Positions 37,925 through 48,525 of a stretch of 64,000 nt of DNA are shown here, piece by piece. Within the stretch, counting starts at the first letter, position 1. Every line of letters starts with the position of its first letter. The notes beneath the pieces are model-generated. The model saw nothing but the letters and a program-made list of their open reading frames with translations. It searched no databases and was not told the origin of the DNA. The position numbers and the translations under genes are program-made. The DNA is from Thauera carbonicopians (GTDB taxonomy: Bacteria > Pseudomonadota > Gammaproteobacteria > Burkholderiales > Rhodocyclaceae), in NCBI RefSeq assembly GCF_025699485.1, contig NZ_JANUXN010000003.1, forward strand, positions 1-64,000, in the 5' to 3' direction.

Positions 37925-38446
37925 ATGCAGCCGACCAACCGTTCCAGCCGCATCCTGCTGCCGGTCAAGCTGTGGTTCGTCTATCTCAGCCTGATCGTCG
38001 CGCTCGGGCTTGAATACATCCCGACCGGGCGGGCGCCGGGCATTCCCGACTGGGTGGCGCTGGTACTGGCGATCTGGTGCGTGCGCGAGCCGCAGCGCAT
38101 CGGCATGGGCGCGGGCTTCGTGCTCGGCCTGCTGGTCGACGTCGGCCAGGGGGCGGCGATGGGCCAGCATGCGCTGGCCTACGTGGTGCTGGCCTATCTG
38201 GCCAACGGCGCGGCGCGGCGGGTGATGTGGTTCCCGCTGTGGCAGCAGGCGCTGCATTTCCTGCCGCTGTTCCTGCTGACCCAGGCGCTGATGCTGGTGG
38301 TGCGCCTGCTGGCCGGCGCCGAGTTCCCGGGCTGGTCCTACTTCCTTTCCAGCCTGAGCAGTACCGCGCTGTGGGCGCCGCTGTCGATGCTGCTGCTGCT
38401 GCCGCAGTACCAGCCGGTCGACCGCGACGACAACCGGCCGATCTGA
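37925..38446 (+). CDS. mreD: Rod-shape-determining protein MreD
   Basis: 173-residue membrane protein with about five helices; PDWVALVLAIWCVREPQRIGMGAGFVLGLLVDVGQGAAMGQHALAY is the family core. It starts three bases behind mreC. Confidence 0.94.
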   Translation: MQPTNRSSRILLPVKLWFVYLSLIVALGLEYIPTGRAPGIPDWVALVLAIWCVREPQRIGMGAGFVLGLLVDVGQGAAMGQHALAYVVLAYLANGAARRVMWFPLWQQALHFLPLFLLTQALMLVVRLLAGAEFPGWSYFLSSLSSTALWAPLSMLLLLPQYQPVDRDDNRPI

Positions 38447-38459
38447 GGCCACGCAGCGG

Positions 38460-40433
38460 ATGACGGAGATTCGTTCCACCGCCCAGGAGCTCGCCCGCTT
38501 CCGCCTGCGGGTGGTGGTGGCGATGCTGTTCGTCTGCGTCTGCCTGGGCCTGCTGGCGGCGCGCTTCCATTACCTGCAGGTGGTGCGCCACGATTACTAC
38601 CTGACGCGGGCCGAGGACAACCGCATCGCGCTGCTGCCGAAAGTGCCGCATCGCGGCACCATCGTCGACCGCAACGGCGTCGTGCTGGCGCGCAACTACG
38701 CCACCTACACGCTGGAGATCACGCCGTCGCAGGTCAAGGACATCCAGGGCACGCTGGACGAACTCGCCACCCTGGTGGCGATCGAGCCGCGCGAACGCCG
38801 GCGCTTCATGAAGCTGCTGGAGGAAAGCCGCAGCTTCGAGAGCGTGCCGGTGCGCAGCCGCCTCAGCGACGAGGAAGTCGCCCGCGTGGTATCGCAGCGC
38901 TATCGCCTGCCGGGCGTCGACGTGAAGGCGCGGCTGCTGCGCGACTATCCGCAGGGCACGGTGGGGGCGCACGTCGTCGGCTACATCGGCCGCATCAACC
39001 AGCGCGATGTCGAGCGCATCGAGGAAGCGGGCGAAACCGCCAATTACCGCGGTACCCAGCACATCGGCAAGGCCGGGCTGGAGCAGTTCTACGAATCCGA
39101 GCTGCATGGCACCACCGGCATCGAGCAGGTCGAGGTCAATGCCGGCGGGCGGGCGGTGCGCGCGCTGTCGAGCATCGCGCCGACGTCGGGCAACGACCTC
39201 GAGCTGACGCTCGACATCGAGCTGCAGCGCGTGGCCGAAAGCGCCTTCGGCGCGCGCCGCGGCGCGCTGGTGGCGATCGAGCCGTCCACCGGTGGCGTGC
39301 TGGCGCTGGTGTCGACGCCGAGCTTCGATCCCAACCTGTTCGTCGATGGCATTTCCACCCAGGACTGGAAGGCGCTCAACGAATCGCCCGACCATCCGCT
39401 GCTGAACCGCGCGATCTATTCGGCCTATCCGCCGGGCTCCACGTTCAAGCCCTTCATGGCGCTGGCCGGGCTGGAGACGGGCAGGCGCACGCCGGGGCAG
39501 GCGATCGCCGACTTCGGCTATTTCACCCTCGGCAACCATCGTTTCATGGATGACAAGGTCGGCGGCCACGGCATGGTCGACCTGCACAAGTCCATCGTCG
39601 TGTCGTGCAATACCTACTATTACCAGCTCGCCCATGATCTCGGCATCGACAACATCGCCAAGTTCATGGCGCCGTTCGGCTTCGGTGCGCGCACCGGCAT
39701 CGACCTGCCGGGCGAAGCCAATGGCGTGCTGCCCTCGCCGGAATGGAAGCGCCAGCGCTTCCGCCGCGCCGAACAGCAGCAGTGGTTCGCCGGCGAGACG
39801 ATCTCGGTCGGCATCGGCCAGGGCTACAACGCCTTCACGCCGCTGCAACTGGCCAATGCGCTGGCGGCGCTGGTCAACGACGGCAAGCTGTACCGGCCGC
39901 ACATCGTGCGCTACGTCGTCGATTCGCGCACCGGGCAGCGGCGTGCGGTGGAACCCGAGCCGCTGCGCGAGATTCCGCTCAAGACGAGCAACATCAGGGC
40001 GGTGCGCGACGGCATGGTCGGCGTGAATATCAGCGGTACCGGCAAGCGCGCCTTCCAGGGGGCGGAATACACCTCGGGCGGCAAGACCGGCACGGCGCAG
40101 GTGTTCTCGCTGCGCGGCCAGCGCTACGTCGAGGGGCGCGTGCGCGAGCGCCTGCGCGATCATTCCTGGTTCATCGCCTATGCGCCGGCGGAGGCACCGC
40201 GTATCGCGCTCGCGGTGCTGGTCGAGAACGGCGGCTTCGGCGCACAGTCGGCGGCACCGATCGCGCGCCAGGTGATGGACTATTACCTGCTGCACCGGCA
40301 AGCGGGCGAACCGGCGGCAGAGGATGCCGTCGCCGGCGAACTCGAAGGCGGCGAGCAGGCCGAAACGGCCCCGACCGATGCCGCGGCGGCCGGTGCCGCG
40401 GCGGCCGAAGCGCCGGCAGGGAGCCTGCGATGA
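38460..40433 (+). CDS. mrdA: Penicillin-binding protein 2 (elongation transpeptidase)
   Basis: 657-residue cell-wall transpeptidase of the elongasome. N-terminal membrane anchor (about 15-35), pedestal domain, then the penicilloyl-serine domain: catalytic STFK at 327-330, SCN in VVSCNTYYY (about 380) and KTG in GGKTGTAQV (about 540). The C-terminal about 40 residues are an Ala/Glu-rich tail. Its stop overlaps the rodA start (ATGA). Confidence 0.97.
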   Translation: MTEIRSTAQELARFRLRVVVAMLFVCVCLGLLAARFHYLQVVRHDYYLTRAEDNRIALLPKVPHRGTIVDRNGVVLARNYATYTLEITPSQVKDIQGTLDELATLVAIEPRERRRFMKLLEESRSFESVPVRSRLSDEEVARVVSQRYRLPGVDVKARLLRDYPQGTVGAHVVGYIGRINQRDVERIEEAGETANYRGTQHIGKAGLEQFYESELHGTTGIEQVEVNAGGRAVRALSSIAPTSGNDLELTLDIELQRVAESAFGARRGALVAIEPSTGGVLALVSTPSFDPNLFVDGISTQDWKALNESPDHPLLNRAIYSAYPPGSTFKPFMALAGLETGRRTPGQAIADFGYFTLGNHRFMDDKVGGHGMVDLHKSIVVSCNTYYYQLAHDLGIDNIAKFMAPFGFGARTGIDLPGEANGVLPSPEWKRQRFRRAEQQQWFAGETISVGIGQGYNAFTPLQLANALAALVNDGKLYRPHIVRYVVDSRTGQRRAVEPEPLREIPLKTSNIRAVRDGMVGVNISGTGKRAFQGAEYTSGGKTGTAQVFSLRGQRYVEGRVRERLRDHSWFIAYAPAEAPRIALAVLVENGGFGAQSAAPIARQVMDYYLLHRQAGEPAAEDAVAGELEGGEQAETAPTDAAAAGAAAAEAPAGSLR

Positions 40434-41575
40434 GCAATTGGCGTTTCAACCCGCTCGCGCTCGTGCGCGCCTTCCTGCGGCCGATCGACCCGATCCTGAT
40501 GCTGCTGCTGGCGGTGCTGCTCGGTTATGCCTGGGTGCTGATGCAGAGCGCCTCGCCCGAGCGCCTGGACAACCAGGCGCTGCATTTCGCCATTGCGCTG
40601 GCGGCGATGTGGGCGATGGCCTGGCTGACGCCCGCGCATCTGCTGCGGCTCGCGCTGCCACTGTATGCGCTCGGCGTGGTGCTGCTGATCGGCGTCGATC
40701 TGTTCGGCGAGATCTCGAAGGGCGCGCGGCGCTGGCTCGACATCGGCATCACCCGCATCCAGCCGTCCGAGATCATGAAGATCTCGATGCCGCTGATGCT
40801 GGCCTGGTACTTCCACCAGCGCGAAGGCCACACCCGCTTCGTCGATTTCCTCATCGCCGGCGCGCTGCTGGTGGTACCGGTCGGTCTGATCCTGATCCAG
40901 CCCGATCTCGGCACCAGCCTGCTGGTCGCCGCTTCCGGCCTGTACGTGATCTATTTCGCCGGCCTGTCGTGGAAGCTGATCGTGCCGCTGATGGTCGCGC
41001 TGGTCATCGGCCTGGGCTCGGTCGTCGCCTTCGGCGACACGCTGTGCCAGCCCGAAGTCGATTGGCAGGTGTTGCGCGAATACCAGAAGCAGCGCGTGTG
41101 CACCCTGCTCGACCCGACGCGCGACCCGCTCGGCAAGGGTTTCCACATCATCCAGTCCACCATCGCCATCGGCTCCGGCGGGCTGATGGGCAAGGGCTGG
41201 ATGGAAGGCACCCAGACTCATCTCGCCTTCCTGCCCGAGCGCCATACCGACTTCATCTTCGCCGTGCTGGCCGAGGAATTCGGCCTGATCGGCGCCGTCG
41301 TGCTGCTGGCGACCTACCTGCTGCTGATCGTGCGCGGCTTCGTCATCGCGGCCTTCGCGCCCACGCATGCATCGCGCCTGCTCGCCGGCGCGATCACGAT
41401 GATCTTCTTCACCTATGCCTTCGTGAACATGGGCATGGTCAGCGGCATCCTGCCCGTCGTGGGCGTGCCGCTGCCCTTCATCAGCTATGGGGGAACCGCG
41501 CTCGTCACGCTGTGTCTGGGCGTGGGTATCCTGATGAGCATCCAGCGCAGCCGGCTGACGGCGCGCAAGGCTTGA
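40430..41575 (+). CDS. rodA: Rod-shape peptidoglycan glycosyltransferase RodA
   Basis: 381-residue SEDS protein with about ten membrane helices that polymerises glycan strands with PBP2. GARRWLDIGITRIQPSEIMKI, LIQPDLGTSL and LPFISYGGTALVTL are the SEDS hallmarks, including the conserved Asp in QPDLGT. Overlaps mrdA by four bases. Confidence 0.97.
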   Translation: MSNWRFNPLALVRAFLRPIDPILMLLLAVLLGYAWVLMQSASPERLDNQALHFAIALAAMWAMAWLTPAHLLRLALPLYALGVVLLIGVDLFGEISKGARRWLDIGITRIQPSEIMKISMPLMLAWYFHQREGHTRFVDFLIAGALLVVPVGLILIQPDLGTSLLVAASGLYVIYFAGLSWKLIVPLMVALVIGLGSVVAFGDTLCQPEVDWQVLREYQKQRVCTLLDPTRDPLGKGFHIIQSTIAIGSGGLMGKGWMEGTQTHLAFLPERHTDFIFAVLAEEFGLIGAVVLLATYLLLIVRGFVIAAFAPTHASRLLAGAITMIFFTYAFVNMGMVSGILPVVGVPLPFISYGGTALVTLCLGVGILMSIQRSRLTARKA

Positions 41576-41592
41576 ACAACCGAGGAGCGCCG

Positions 41593-42789
41593 ATGAAATC
41601 CGATCCTGCCCAGGCCGATGCCGGAAGCGTCAGCACCCCGGCGATGCGGCGATCGCGCTGCCGCGGGCTGGCCGGCGCGGCCGTGCTGGCGTTTGCCGTC
41701 GTGCTGCTGTCGGCCTGCGGATCCGCGCCGAAACGCGATGAAGGCAGCGCCGCGGCCGAGCCGCCTGCGGCGAGTGCGGCGAAGCCCGCCGGCCGGGGCG
41801 GCGGCTATTACAAGGACGACGGCCCGGACGAGGTGCCGCCCGACAACCTCGACGCCATTCCCGACGCCGAGCCCCGCCTGGAGCCGCTGCACCGCTTCGC
41901 CAACCGGCCCTACAACGTTTTCGGCAAGGGCTACGTGCCGGCCACCGAACTCAAGCCTCACCGCGAGCGTGGGCGGGCGAGCTGGTACGGCCGCCGCTTC
42001 CATGGCAATCCCACGTCCAGCGGCGAACCCTACGACATGTATGCGATGACCGCCGCGCACCCGACGCTGCCGATTCCGAGCTACGTGCGCGTCACCCACG
42101 TGGCCAGCGGGCGCTCGGTGGTGGTGCGGATCAACGACCGCGGCCCCTTCCACAAGGGCCGCATCATCGACCTGTCCTATACCGCGGCCCACAAGCTGGG
42201 CTACATCAACGCCGGCAGTGCGGAAGTCGAAGTCGAGCAGATCCTGCCGGACGAACTGCCGTTGCTCGCGGCAGCAAGGCCCGTGCCGCCGATACGTGGC
42301 CGCCAGGCCCAGCAGGTCGCCGAAGCCGCGCCGCCACCGGCGCCTGCACAGGCCCCTGCCGAGGTGGTGGACGCCGCGCCGCGCATGCTGCCGCCGCTGG
42401 CGCCGTCGGGTGCGGGGGTCAGCGCTGCTGCAGCCGCAGGGCAGAGCGCCGCCGCACGTGTGGTAGCTGCGGCAGTCGATACTGCGGCGGTCGGTGCTGC
42501 GGCTCCTGCCGCAATGGAAGCGGGTGACGGCCTGGTGCCGCACATCGCCTCGGCCAGCGCCGGCATCTTCCTGCAGCTGGGTGCGTTCTCCTCGCGCGCC
42601 AATGCCGAAGGCTTCAAGGCCTCGGTCGCGGACGAGGTCGGCGAGCATGCGGAGCGCCTCGAACTGTTCGCCGATGGCGAGCGCTTCCGCCTGCATGCCG
42701 GCCCCTACGACACGGTCGATGCCGCGCGGGCGGCGGCAGAGCGAATGGGGGCGGCGCTCAAGCTCAAGCCGTTCGTGATCGTGCGCTGA
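41593..42789 (+). CDS. rlpA: Septal-ring lytic transglycosylase lipoprotein RlpA
   Basis: 398-residue lipoprotein (lipobox LLSAC, Cys42). The double-psi beta-barrel domain GRASWYGRRFHGNPTSSGEPYD to VVVRINDRGPFHKGRIIDLS (about 128-205) carries the catalytic His (AAHPTLP) and Asp (NDRGPF). A long Ala/Pro-rich linker precedes a C-terminal SPOR domain (about 320-398, IFLQLGAFSSRANAEGFKA) that targets denuded septal glycan. CGAGGAGCGC precedes the ATG; part of the mre-mrd cluster. Confidence 0.95.
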   Translation: MKSDPAQADAGSVSTPAMRRSRCRGLAGAAVLAFAVVLLSACGSAPKRDEGSAAAEPPAASAAKPAGRGGGYYKDDGPDEVPPDNLDAIPDAEPRLEPLHRFANRPYNVFGKGYVPATELKPHRERGRASWYGRRFHGNPTSSGEPYDMYAMTAAHPTLPIPSYVRVTHVASGRSVVVRINDRGPFHKGRIIDLSYTAAHKLGYINAGSAEVEVEQILPDELPLLAAARPVPPIRGRQAQQVAEAAPPPAPAQAPAEVVDAAPRMLPPLAPSGAGVSAAAAAGQSAAARVVAAAVDTAAVGAAAPAAMEAGDGLVPHIASASAGIFLQLGAFSSRANAEGFKASVADEVGEHAERLELFADGERFRLHAGPYDTVDAARAAAERMGAALKLKPFVIVR

Positions 42790-42920
42790 ACGGCCGCTGC
42801 CGGCTGCTGCGCCGCCGCAGCGGGTTGAAACAAGGCCTTTCGCCTTTGGCCCGCGGCCGGGGTGGCACTTATAATCCGGCGTTCCCGCCAGCTTTTTCCC
42901 TCTTCTTTCCGGGTTCCCTC

Positions 42921-44048
42921 ATGCGTTTCGTCCTTGCCGTCCTGATTTCACTGTTTTCCCTTGCCGCGCTGGCGCAGTCCGTGCCGCCGCCGGCGCTGGC
43001 CGCCAATACCTGGGTGCTGGCCGACCATGCCACCGGGCAGGTGCTCGTCGACAAGGATGCCGACACCCGCATCGAGCCGGCTTCGCTGACCAAGCTGATG
43101 ACGGCCTACCTGACTTTCAGCGCGTTGAAGGCGGGCACGCTGACGCCGGACCAGGTGGTGCCGGTGTCGACCAAGGCCTGGCGCATGGAAGGCTCGCGCA
43201 TGTTCATCGAGCCGAACAAGCCGGTGACCGTCGATGAACTGATCCGCGGCGTGATCGTGCAGTCGGGCAACGACGCCTGCGTGGCGCTGTCCGAGGCGAT
43301 CGCCGGCAGTGAGGAAGCCTTTGCCGCGCTGATGAATCGCGAAGCCCAGCGCCTGGGCATGACCAACACCAACTTCACCAACTCCACCGGCCTGCCCGAT
43401 CCGCAGCTCTACACCACGGCGCGCGACCTGGCCCTGCTGGCGAGCGCGATCGTGCGCGACTTCCCCGAGTTCTACAGCCTGTACTCGCTGAAGGAGTTCA
43501 CCTACAACGGCATCAAGCAGCCCAACCGCAACCGCCTGCTGTACATGGACGCCACCGTCGATGGCATGAAGACCGGCCACACCAGTACCGCCGGCTACTG
43601 CCTGGTGTCGACTGCGCAGCGCGGAACCCGCCGCCTGATCTCGGTCGTGCTCGGCGCCGCCTCCGACACCGTGCGGGCGCAGGAGTCGCTGAAGCTGCTG
43701 AACTTCGGCTTCCAGTTCTACGACACGGTCAAGCTCTACTCGGCCGACGAGGCGCTGTCGCAGTTCCGCGTCTGGAAGGGCGAGGACAACGAAGTGGCGG
43801 TCGGCTTCACCCGCGATTTCGTCATGTCGCTGCCCAAGGAGGCGGCGCAGAACGTCGCCGTGTCGCTGGAGAGCCGCCAGCCGCTGATCGCGCCGCTGGA
43901 GAAGGGCCAGCCGGTCGGCACGCTGAAGCTGAGCGTCGACGGCAAGCCGCTGGGCGAATACCCGGTGGTCGCGCTCAAGGACGTGCCGGTGGCCGGCTTC
44001 TTCGGCCGTCTGTGGGACGCGATCGTGCTGTTCTTCAAGAACCTCTGA
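42921..44048 (+). CDS. dacA: D-alanyl-D-alanine carboxypeptidase (PBP5/6 type)
   Basis: 375-residue periplasmic DD-carboxypeptidase that trims peptidoglycan stem peptides. Signal peptide 1-19; SLTK (Ser55, Lys58), SGN (115-117) and KTG (about 214) form the active site. The C-terminal beta domain and the terminal amphipathic helix (FFGRLWDAIVLFFKNL), which anchors the enzyme in the inner membrane, are intact. Symbol could equally be dacC. Confidence 0.95.
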   Translation: MRFVLAVLISLFSLAALAQSVPPPALAANTWVLADHATGQVLVDKDADTRIEPASLTKLMTAYLTFSALKAGTLTPDQVVPVSTKAWRMEGSRMFIEPNKPVTVDELIRGVIVQSGNDACVALSEAIAGSEEAFAALMNREAQRLGMTNTNFTNSTGLPDPQLYTTARDLALLASAIVRDFPEFYSLYSLKEFTYNGIKQPNRNRLLYMDATVDGMKTGHTSTAGYCLVSTAQRGTRRLISVVLGAASDTVRAQESLKLLNFGFQFYDTVKLYSADEALSQFRVWKGEDNEVAVGFTRDFVMSLPKEAAQNVAVSLESRQPLIAPLEKGQPVGTLKLSVDGKPLGEYPVVALKDVPVAGFFGRLWDAIVLFFKNL

Positions 44049-44059
44049 GCGTACACGGC

Positions 44060-44344
44060 ATGAGCGAATACAGCGGCGCGCAGCCGCGCCAGACCCTGAT
44101 CGAATACCCTTGCGACTTCCCGATCAAGGCCATGGGCGCGCGGGTGGACGGCTTCGCCCAGGCGGTGATCGAAGTGGTGCTGCGCCACGCGCCGGACTTC
44201 GAGCCCGCCGGCGCCGAGATGCGGCCGTCGAGCAAGGGCAACTACCTGGCGGTGACCTGCACCTTCCGCGCCACCTCGCAGCAGCAGGTCGATGCGCTGT
44301 ATCGCGAGCTGACTTCGCACCCGCTGGTCAAGGTGGTGCTGTGA
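44060..44344 (+). CDS. ybeD: YbeD family (DUF493) protein
   Basis: 94-residue ACT-like fold protein conserved next to lipB. IEYPCDFPIKAMG and [33 protein letters not shown] are typical. Function unproven; the position dacA-ybeD-lipB-lipA is shared with E. coli. Its TGA overlaps the GTG start of lipB. Confidence 0.92.
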   Translation: MSEYSGAQPRQTLIEYPCDFPIKAMGARVDGFAQAVIEVVLRHAPDFEPAGAEMRPSSKGNYLAVTCTFRATSQQQVDALYRELTSHPLVKVVL

Positions 44345-45012
44345 TCGTCAAGCGCCTCGGCCTGGTGGACTACGCGCCGGCGCTGGAAGCGATGCGCGTG
44401 TTCACCGCCGGGCGCACCGACGACACGCCGGACGAGATCTGGCTGCTGCAGCATCCGCCGGTCTATACCCTGGGACAGGCCGGCAAGGCCGAGCACCTGC
44501 TGTGCAACCCGGCCGGCATCCCGCTGGTGCAGATCGACCGCGGCGGCCAGATCACCTACCACGGCCCCGGCCAGCTCGTCGCCTACCTGTTGATCGACCT
44601 GCCGCGGCGCCGGCTCAAGGTACGCGAACTGGTCCATCTGATGGAGCAGGCGATCATCGACACCCTGGCCGGGTACGGCCTCGCCGCCGAGCGCAAGGAC
44701 GGCGCGCCCGGCGTCTACATCGCCGGCGACAAGATCGCCGCGCTCGGCCTGCGGGTCAAGAACGGCTGCAGCTACCATGGCCTCGCGATCAACGTCGATG
44801 CCGACCTGACGCCCTTCGGCTGGATCAACCCCTGCGGCTACGAGGGCCTCAAGACCATCCGCATGAAGGATTTCGGTGTGGATGATGGCGCCGAAGCCGT
44901 CGGCGAGTGCCTGCTTGCCCATCTGCAGCGCCTGCTGCTGCCGATCGAAGCGCGGGCTGATGCGTACAATCAGCCTGAACAGGCTGCGCAAGAGGCGCCG
45001 GCGGGGCCATAA
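44341..45012 (+). CDS. lipB: Octanoyl-ACP:protein N-octanoyltransferase LipB
   Basis: Transfers octanoate from ACP to lipoyl domains. I place the start at the GTG at 44341, overlapping the ybeD stop as GTGA (223 residues, beginning [11 protein letters not shown]). [18 protein letters not shown] (about 78-95) and the catalytic Cys/Lys region [21 protein letters not shown] (about 130-150), GYEGLKT are present. Translation is probably coupled to ybeD. Confidence 0.93.
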   Translation: MIVKRLGLVDYAPALEAMRVFTAGRTDDTPDEIWLLQHPPVYTLGQAGKAEHLLCNPAGIPLVQIDRGGQITYHGPGQLVAYLLIDLPRRRLKVRELVHLMEQAIIDTLAGYGLAAERKDGAPGVYIAGDKIAALGLRVKNGCSYHGLAINVDADLTPFGWINPCGYEGLKTIRMKDFGVDDGAEAVGECLLAHLQRLLLPIEARADAYNQPEQAAQEAPAGP

Positions 45013-45059
45013 TCGCGCTCATCTACCCAGAGCGCCACACCACACAGAGAGCGGACAAC

Positions 45060-46019
45060 ATGGAAAACCCGGTGGAAACCCCCGCCCGCAAGCAGCGCGG
45101 CGCCGCAAAGACGGCGCGCATCCCGATCAAGATCGTCCCCGCCGAGCGCCTGCAGAAGCCCGACTGGATCCGCATCCGGCTCGGCGCCGGCCAGGAAGCC
45201 GAGCGCTTCAACGAGATCAAGGCCACGCTGCGGGAGCACAAGCTGCACACCGTGTGCGAAGAAGCGTCCTGCCCGAACATCCACGAATGTTTCGGCAAGG
45301 GCACTGCCACCTTCATGATCATGGGCGACATCTGCACCCGCCGCTGTCCCTTCTGTGATGTCGGCCACGGCCGCCCCGAGCCGCTGAACGCCGACGAGCC
45401 GCGCGATCTGGCCAAGACCATCGCGGCGATGCGGCTGAAGTACGTCGTGATCACCTCGGTGGACCGCGACGACCTGCGCGACGGCGGTGCCCAGCACTTC
45501 GTCGAATGCATCCGCGAGACCCGCAGCGCCTCGCCGGCGACGACGATCGAAGTGCTGGTGCCCGACTTCCGCGGCCGCATGGAAGTCGCCCTCGACATCT
45601 TCGACCAGGCGCCGCCCGACGTCATGAACCACAACCTCGAAACCGTGCCGCGGCTGTACAAGCAGGCGCGCCCGGGGTCCGACTATGCCTATTCGCTCGA
45701 ACTGCTGCGCCAGTTCAAGGCCCGCCATCCGGACGTGCTGACCAAGTCCGGCCTGATGGTCGGCCTCGGCGAGACCGACGAGGAAATCCTCGAAGTCATG
45801 CGCGACATGCGCGCCCACGACGTCGACATGCTGACCATCGGCCAGTACCTGCAGCCCTCCGGCGGCCACCTGCCGGTGCTGCGCTACGTGCACCCGGATA
45901 CCTTCAAGATGTTCGAGACCGAAGCGCTGAAGATGGGGTTCCGCAACGCCGCCTGCGGCCCGATGGTCAGGTCGAGTTACTGGGCAGATCAGCAGGCGCA
46001 CGGCGCAGGCGTGGTCTGA
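45060..46019 (+). CDS. lipA: Lipoyl synthase LipA (radical SAM)
   Basis: 319-residue enzyme that inserts sulfur into octanoyl chains. It has the auxiliary 4Fe-4S cluster cysteines 66, 71 and 77 ([12 protein letters not shown]) and the radical-SAM CxxxCxxC at 92, 96 and 99 (CTRRCPFC). The C-terminal RSSY segment that contributes a serine ligand is present ([10 protein letters not shown]). It lies 47 bp after lipB. Confidence 0.97.
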   Translation: MENPVETPARKQRGAAKTARIPIKIVPAERLQKPDWIRIRLGAGQEAERFNEIKATLREHKLHTVCEEASCPNIHECFGKGTATFMIMGDICTRRCPFCDVGHGRPEPLNADEPRDLAKTIAAMRLKYVVITSVDRDDLRDGGAQHFVECIRETRSASPATTIEVLVPDFRGRMEVALDIFDQAPPDVMNHNLETVPRLYKQARPGSDYAYSLELLRQFKARHPDVLTKSGLMVGLGETDEEILEVMRDMRAHDVDMLTIGQYLQPSGGHLPVLRYVHPDTFKMFETEALKMGFRNAACGPMVRSSYWADQQAHGAGVV

Positions 46020-46074
46020 CCGCCCAGTCGTCGAAGATGCGCAATCGAGGCCTGGCCGGTATCACGTCGGATCC

Positions 46075-47298
46075 TTACTGGCCTGTGCTTGCGCTCGCGG
46101 CACCCGTGTAATCGAAAACCTGGCGCAGGTAGGAAAGAAACACTTCATCGTCGCACAGCGTCTTTCCCGGTGAATCCGACAGCTTGGCCACCGGCATGCC
46201 GTTGCAGGTGACCAGCTTCATGACGATGTTCAGGGGTGTCTTGCCGATATCGTTCGTCAGGTTGGTGCCGATGCCGAATGCGAGCTGGGTCCGGTCGGCG
46301 AATTTCCTGTAGAGATCGAAAGTCTGCGGGAAGGTAAGGCCATCGCTGAAGACGAAGCGCTTGGTATGCGGGTCGATACGCAGCTTCTCGTAATGCGCGA
46401 GCGCCTTTTCGCCCCACTCCACGGGATCGCCCGAGTCGTGGCGCAAGCCATCGAACAGTTTGGCAAAGTAGAGATCGAAGTCGGCGAGGAAGGCGTCCAT
46501 GCCGACGACGTCGGTCAGCGCGATACCCAGGTCGCCGCGATATTCCTGCACCCAGTCCTCCAGTGCCGCCTGCTGGAATTTGCGCAGCTGCACGCCTGAA
46601 GCCTGGTAGGACTGCAGGTATTCATGTGCCATCGTGCCCATCGGCGTCAGCTGCAGGTCCTTGGCCAGCAGGACGTTCGAAGTACCCTTGAAATGCAGGG
46701 GCAGTTCCCGTTTCAGCGTCTCGACCACGTCACGCTGCCACGCACCCGAATAGCGGCGGCGCAGGCCGAAATCCGAAATCTCGTACGGATGCCTGGCATG
46801 GCCCTGGGCCGTGCTCAGAAACCTGTGAACCTGCTCGATCTTGGCCTGCAGCCGCAACCGCGCTTCGGCAAGGCAGGCTTCGCCGTCACCGAGACGGCGA
46901 AAGTACAGCTCGTTCACGATGGCCAGCACATAAATCTCGAAAAGCATCACATGCACTTGAGGGCCGCGTGCGGCGATGGTGAGCTGATTGCCATTGGTGC
47001 CGACCTCGATGAAGCGGCGCTGCAGCTGGAACACCGAGAGGAAATCGACGAAATCGGATTTGATGAACCTCAGGCTGCGCAGGTATGCCAGTTCATCCGC
47101 CTGGAAGTGCAGCGCGCACAACTCGTCGAGCTCCGCATTCACCTCGTCTGCCAGTTCGGCGAGCGGAAAAGCGGGCCTGTTGCGGCACACGAACCGGTAC
47201 TCCGCCTGATTCGCCGGATTCCGGTGCAGCATGGTCTGCCACATCGTGAACTTGTACAGATCGGTTTCGAGCAGGCTGGTGATGACTGGGCGCTTCAT
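46075..47298 (-). CDS. pncB: Nicotinate phosphoribosyltransferase
   Basis: 407-residue enzyme converting nicotinate and PRPP to nicotinate mononucleotide in NAD salvage. [44 protein letters not shown] and [11 protein letters not shown] (substrate His region) are diagnostic. The start at 47298 matches the family N-terminus ([10 protein letters not shown]); a longer frame upstream looks non-coding. Its codon usage is visibly less G/C-biased than the neighbours, so it may be an acquired single gene. Convergent with lipA. Confidence 0.94.
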   Translation of the reverse strand: MKRPVITSLLETDLYKFTMWQTMLHRNPANQAEYRFVCRNRPAFPLAELADEVNAELDELCALHFQADELAYLRSLRFIKSDFVDFLSVFQLQRRFIEVGTNGNQLTIAARGPQVHVMLFEIYVLAIVNELYFRRLGDGEACLAEARLRLQAKIEQVHRFLSTAQGHARHPYEISDFGLRRRYSGAWQRDVVETLKRELPLHFKGTSNVLLAKDLQLTPMGTMAHEYLQSYQASGVQLRKFQQAALEDWVQEYRGDLGIALTDVVGMDAFLADFDLYFAKLFDGLRHDSGDPVEWGEKALAHYEKLRIDPHTKRFVFSDGLTFPQTFDLYRKFADRTQLAFGIGTNLTNDIGKTPLNIVMKLVTCNGMPVAKLSDSPGKTLCDDEVFLSYLRQVFDYTGAASASTGQ

Positions 47299-47654
47299 GG
47301 TGTTTTCCAGTAGCTTGGGATCAGGGTGGAAACTTAGCAGCAAAACCGGACGAGCACCCCAGGACACCGGGAAACGATGTGCCTCGCCGTCTTTCACCGA
47401 TGGCAGTGCTTCGCCAGGACTTACTGGTTCGATGCCTCCAGCGGCTATCGGTGTGAAGGTGAGCGGTTTCATTCGCGATCATTGGCCGGAGGCCCGGCAA
47501 TTTCATGTTTCGGCAATGTTGCCGAAGGACGCTGGCATGCCCCGCCGGCATGAAAAAATGTCGTGGACAGGGAAGAACTCACAGGCGGTGCGCGGCAGAA
47601 CGTCGACAATCGGCGTGTTGCCGCGCATGTGCGCGGTGCAGGCTGTGAGGGCAG
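47299..47654. other. 356-bp divergent intergenic region pncB/cheR
   Basis: No gene recognised. It contains a perfect 8-bp inverted repeat with 2-bp centre (TTCGGCAA at 47509-47516, TTGCCGAA at 47519-47526) and, 10 bp on, CATGCC-CCGCC-GGCATG followed by AAAAAA. Both could be protein-binding sites or RNA hairpins; promoter elements are not evident. Confidence 0.4.
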
Positions 47655-48512
47655 ATGAAGATGTTTTCGAGCGAGGTCGGCGTCAGGACCGGCCAGGTCC
47701 AGTCGATGCGGGAGTTTTCGTTCTCCGTGCGGGAGTTCGAGCGTGCGCGCAAGCTGATTCACCGGCTGGCGGGCATTTCGATGTCCGACATGAAGCAGGA
47801 CATGATGTACGGCCGGCTGGTGCGCTGCCTGCGGGCGAAAGGGCTCAAGAGCTTCGAGGAGTATCTCGACCTGGTCGAAGCCGACCGCGGGCGGGAGCGC
47901 CAGGCCTTCATCAATGCGCTGACGACCAACCTGACTTCCTTCTTCCGCGAACCGCATCATTTCCCGATGCTCGCCGAGCATGCCCGCAGCCGTGCCGGCG
48001 CGGGGGCCTACCGGGTATGGTGCGCGGCGTCCTCGACCGGCGAGGAGCCGTATTCGATCGCGATCACGCTGGCCGAGGCGCTGCCTGCGGCGCGTGTCGA
48101 GATCGTCGCCTCGGACGTGGATACCCAGGTGCTGGAAACCGCAAGGCGCGGCGTCTATGCTGAAGCGCGGGTGCGCGAGCTTGCGCCCGATCGCCTGCGC
48201 CGCTTCTTCCAGCCGGCAGGGCAAGGCATGCTGCAGGTGCGCCCCGAACTGTCCACCCGCATCGACTTCAAGCGGATCAACCTGCTCGATGCCGACTGGG
48301 GGCTGCGCGGCCAGTTCGATGCCATCTTCTGCCGCAATGTGATGATCTACTTCGACAAGAGCACCCAGCGCCGCATCATCGAGCGTTTTCGTCCGCTGCT
48401 GCGCCCCGAGGGATTGCTGATATGCGGCCATTCGGAGAGCCTGCAGAATCATGCCGATCTGTTCCGCAGCCTCGGGCGTACCACTTATGCGCCCGTCCTC
48501 CGGCCGGCCTGA
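47655..48512 (+). CDS. cheR: Chemotaxis methyltransferase CheR
   Basis: 285-residue SAM-dependent glutamate methyltransferase of chemoreceptors. The N-terminal helical domain (about 20-95) ends in [15 protein letters not shown], followed by [17 protein letters not shown] (SAM loop) and [14 protein letters not shown], the CheR signatures. It pairs with a CheB methylesterase immediately downstream. No receptor or CheA gene is in the window, so the pair may serve receptors elsewhere or a chemosensory-like pathway. Confidence 0.95.
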   Translation: MKMFSSEVGVRTGQVQSMREFSFSVREFERARKLIHRLAGISMSDMKQDMMYGRLVRCLRAKGLKSFEEYLDLVEADRGRERQAFINALTTNLTSFFREPHHFPMLAEHARSRAGAGAYRVWCAASSTGEEPYSIAITLAEALPAARVEIVASDVDTQVLETARRGVYAEARVRELAPDRLRRFFQPAGQGMLQVRPELSTRIDFKRINLLDADWGLRGQFDAIFCRNVMIYFDKSTQRRIIERFRPLLRPEGLLICGHSESLQNHADLFRSLGRTTYAPVLRPA

Positions 48513-48525
48513 GGCGGTTGCCGCG

